This document shows, in pieces, positions 6,526 to 6,778 of a DNA stretch of 6,778 nucleotides. Within the stretch, counting starts at the first letter, position 1. Each line of letters starts with the position of its first letter. A model generated the notes under the pieces. The model made no database searches and had not been told where the DNA came from. It saw nothing but the letters and a program-made list of their open reading frames with translations. A program made the translations under genes and the position numbers. The DNA comes from Armatimonadota bacterium (lineage in GTDB: Bacteria > Armatimonadota > JAAZEB01): positions 1 through 6,778 of the forward strand of contig DUUU01000458.1 of the NCBI GenBank assembly GCA_012841485.1, read 5' to 3'.

Positions 6526-6778
6526 CTACTTTCCGACCGCTTTCTCGAATGCCACGGGATCGCCCAGGTAGTAGAGCGCCGTGGAGTAAGCCGGCACATC
6601 CAGGCGGATACTCTCCGCCATCGGCGCGACCACCTTCCGGGCGAACACGTCGTAGACGGGCGTCTTGCCCGGCAGGCGGAGCGTGTCGGTGGCCGGCTTC
6701 GCGCCGGTATGCACCGCTACGAAGTGGCGGTCGGCGAAGAGGATATCGTTCGTGTCGCGATAGATATGCACGCCCGCA
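6526..6778 (-). CDS. C-terminal fragment of a probable glycoside hydrolase or related secreted protein
   Basis: The last 83 residues of a protein whose start lies beyond the right edge. The frame is open to the edge, so the internal GTG at 6771 is not a real start. The fragment reads as a beta-rich terminal domain: a strand around VHIYRD, then ILFADRHFVAVHTG, KTPVYDVFARKV, ESIRLDVPAY and STALYYLGD. The pattern of a short sugar-reactive-enzyme tail (LRLPGKTPVYDVF followed by a strand ending in a small hydrophobic tail) is common at the end of large beta-galactosidase-like and related glycosidases. No catalytic residues are visible, so the assignment is tentative. It lies upstream of the isomerase operon on the same strand but is cut off from it by a strong hairpin. 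Confidence 0.6.
   Translation of the reverse strand, partial: AGVHIYRDTNDILFADRHFVAVHTGAKPATDTLRLPGKTPVYDVFARKVVAPMAESIRLDVPAYSTALYYLGDPVAFEKAVGK

Noticed and set aside
5891..6571. 226-codon plus-strand frame opposite the isomerase gene
   Set aside because: It overlaps the isomerase in antisense and also runs through the strong hairpin and the stop region of the next gene; no protein family is recognisable.

Overview
The window is GC-rich bacterial DNA with clear Shine-Dalgarno sites, one near-consensus sigma-70 promoter and hairpin terminators. The gene content is a large secreted glycosidase-like protein, a cytoplasmic ceramidase-fold protein, a sugar-phosphate isomerase/epimerase-type protein and the tail of another likely glycosidase. 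This is the kind of content seen in polysaccharide-degrading Planctomycetota, Armatimonadota, Lentisphaerota and similar lineages. That placement is inference from gene families; no marker gene is present to confirm it.

Layout, left to right. (1) Positions 1-3000, minus strand: a single open frame of 1000 codons, starting at 3000 and running off the left edge. It encodes an exported multidomain protein with a signal peptide, an N-terminal beta domain, a charged helical linker, a GH99/GH71-like barrel carrying a W-D-E-F-N-E-N-T motif, a long beta-rich part and the start of a LamG-like domain. It is by far the largest gene here. (2) 3001-3328: a divergent intergenic region with a TTGACT-N17-TATAAT promoter facing right, a perfect 9-bp inverted repeat in the transcribed leader, and a GTG start. 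(3) 3329-3928, plus strand: a solitary 199-residue PIN/NYN-like nuclease with a C-terminal winged-helix-like tail. (4) About 3994-4030: a strong terminator between convergent genes. (5) 5521-4064 and 6340-5552, both minus strand, 30 bases apart: a probable two-gene operon, isomerase first and ceramidase-fold protein second. (6) 6526-6778, minus strand: the last 83 residues of an upstream protein, followed by a very strong hairpin.

The minus-strand genes look like parts of a carbohydrate or glycoconjugate catabolic neighbourhood: glycosidase-like enzymes to release sugars or glycosides, and two cytoplasmic enzymes (sugar isomerase/epimerase and amidase/ceramidase fold) to process products. The PIN/NYN gene has its own promoter, the opposite direction and an apparently lower GC content, so it looks like an independent insertion with an unrelated, RNA-directed role. 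I did not find a CRISPR array, tRNA, rRNA, transposase or attachment site. Nothing here proves a wholly new system. The most unusual items are the altered active-site residues of the ceramidase-fold protein, the architecture of the large glycosidase-like protein, and the structured leader of the nuclease gene.
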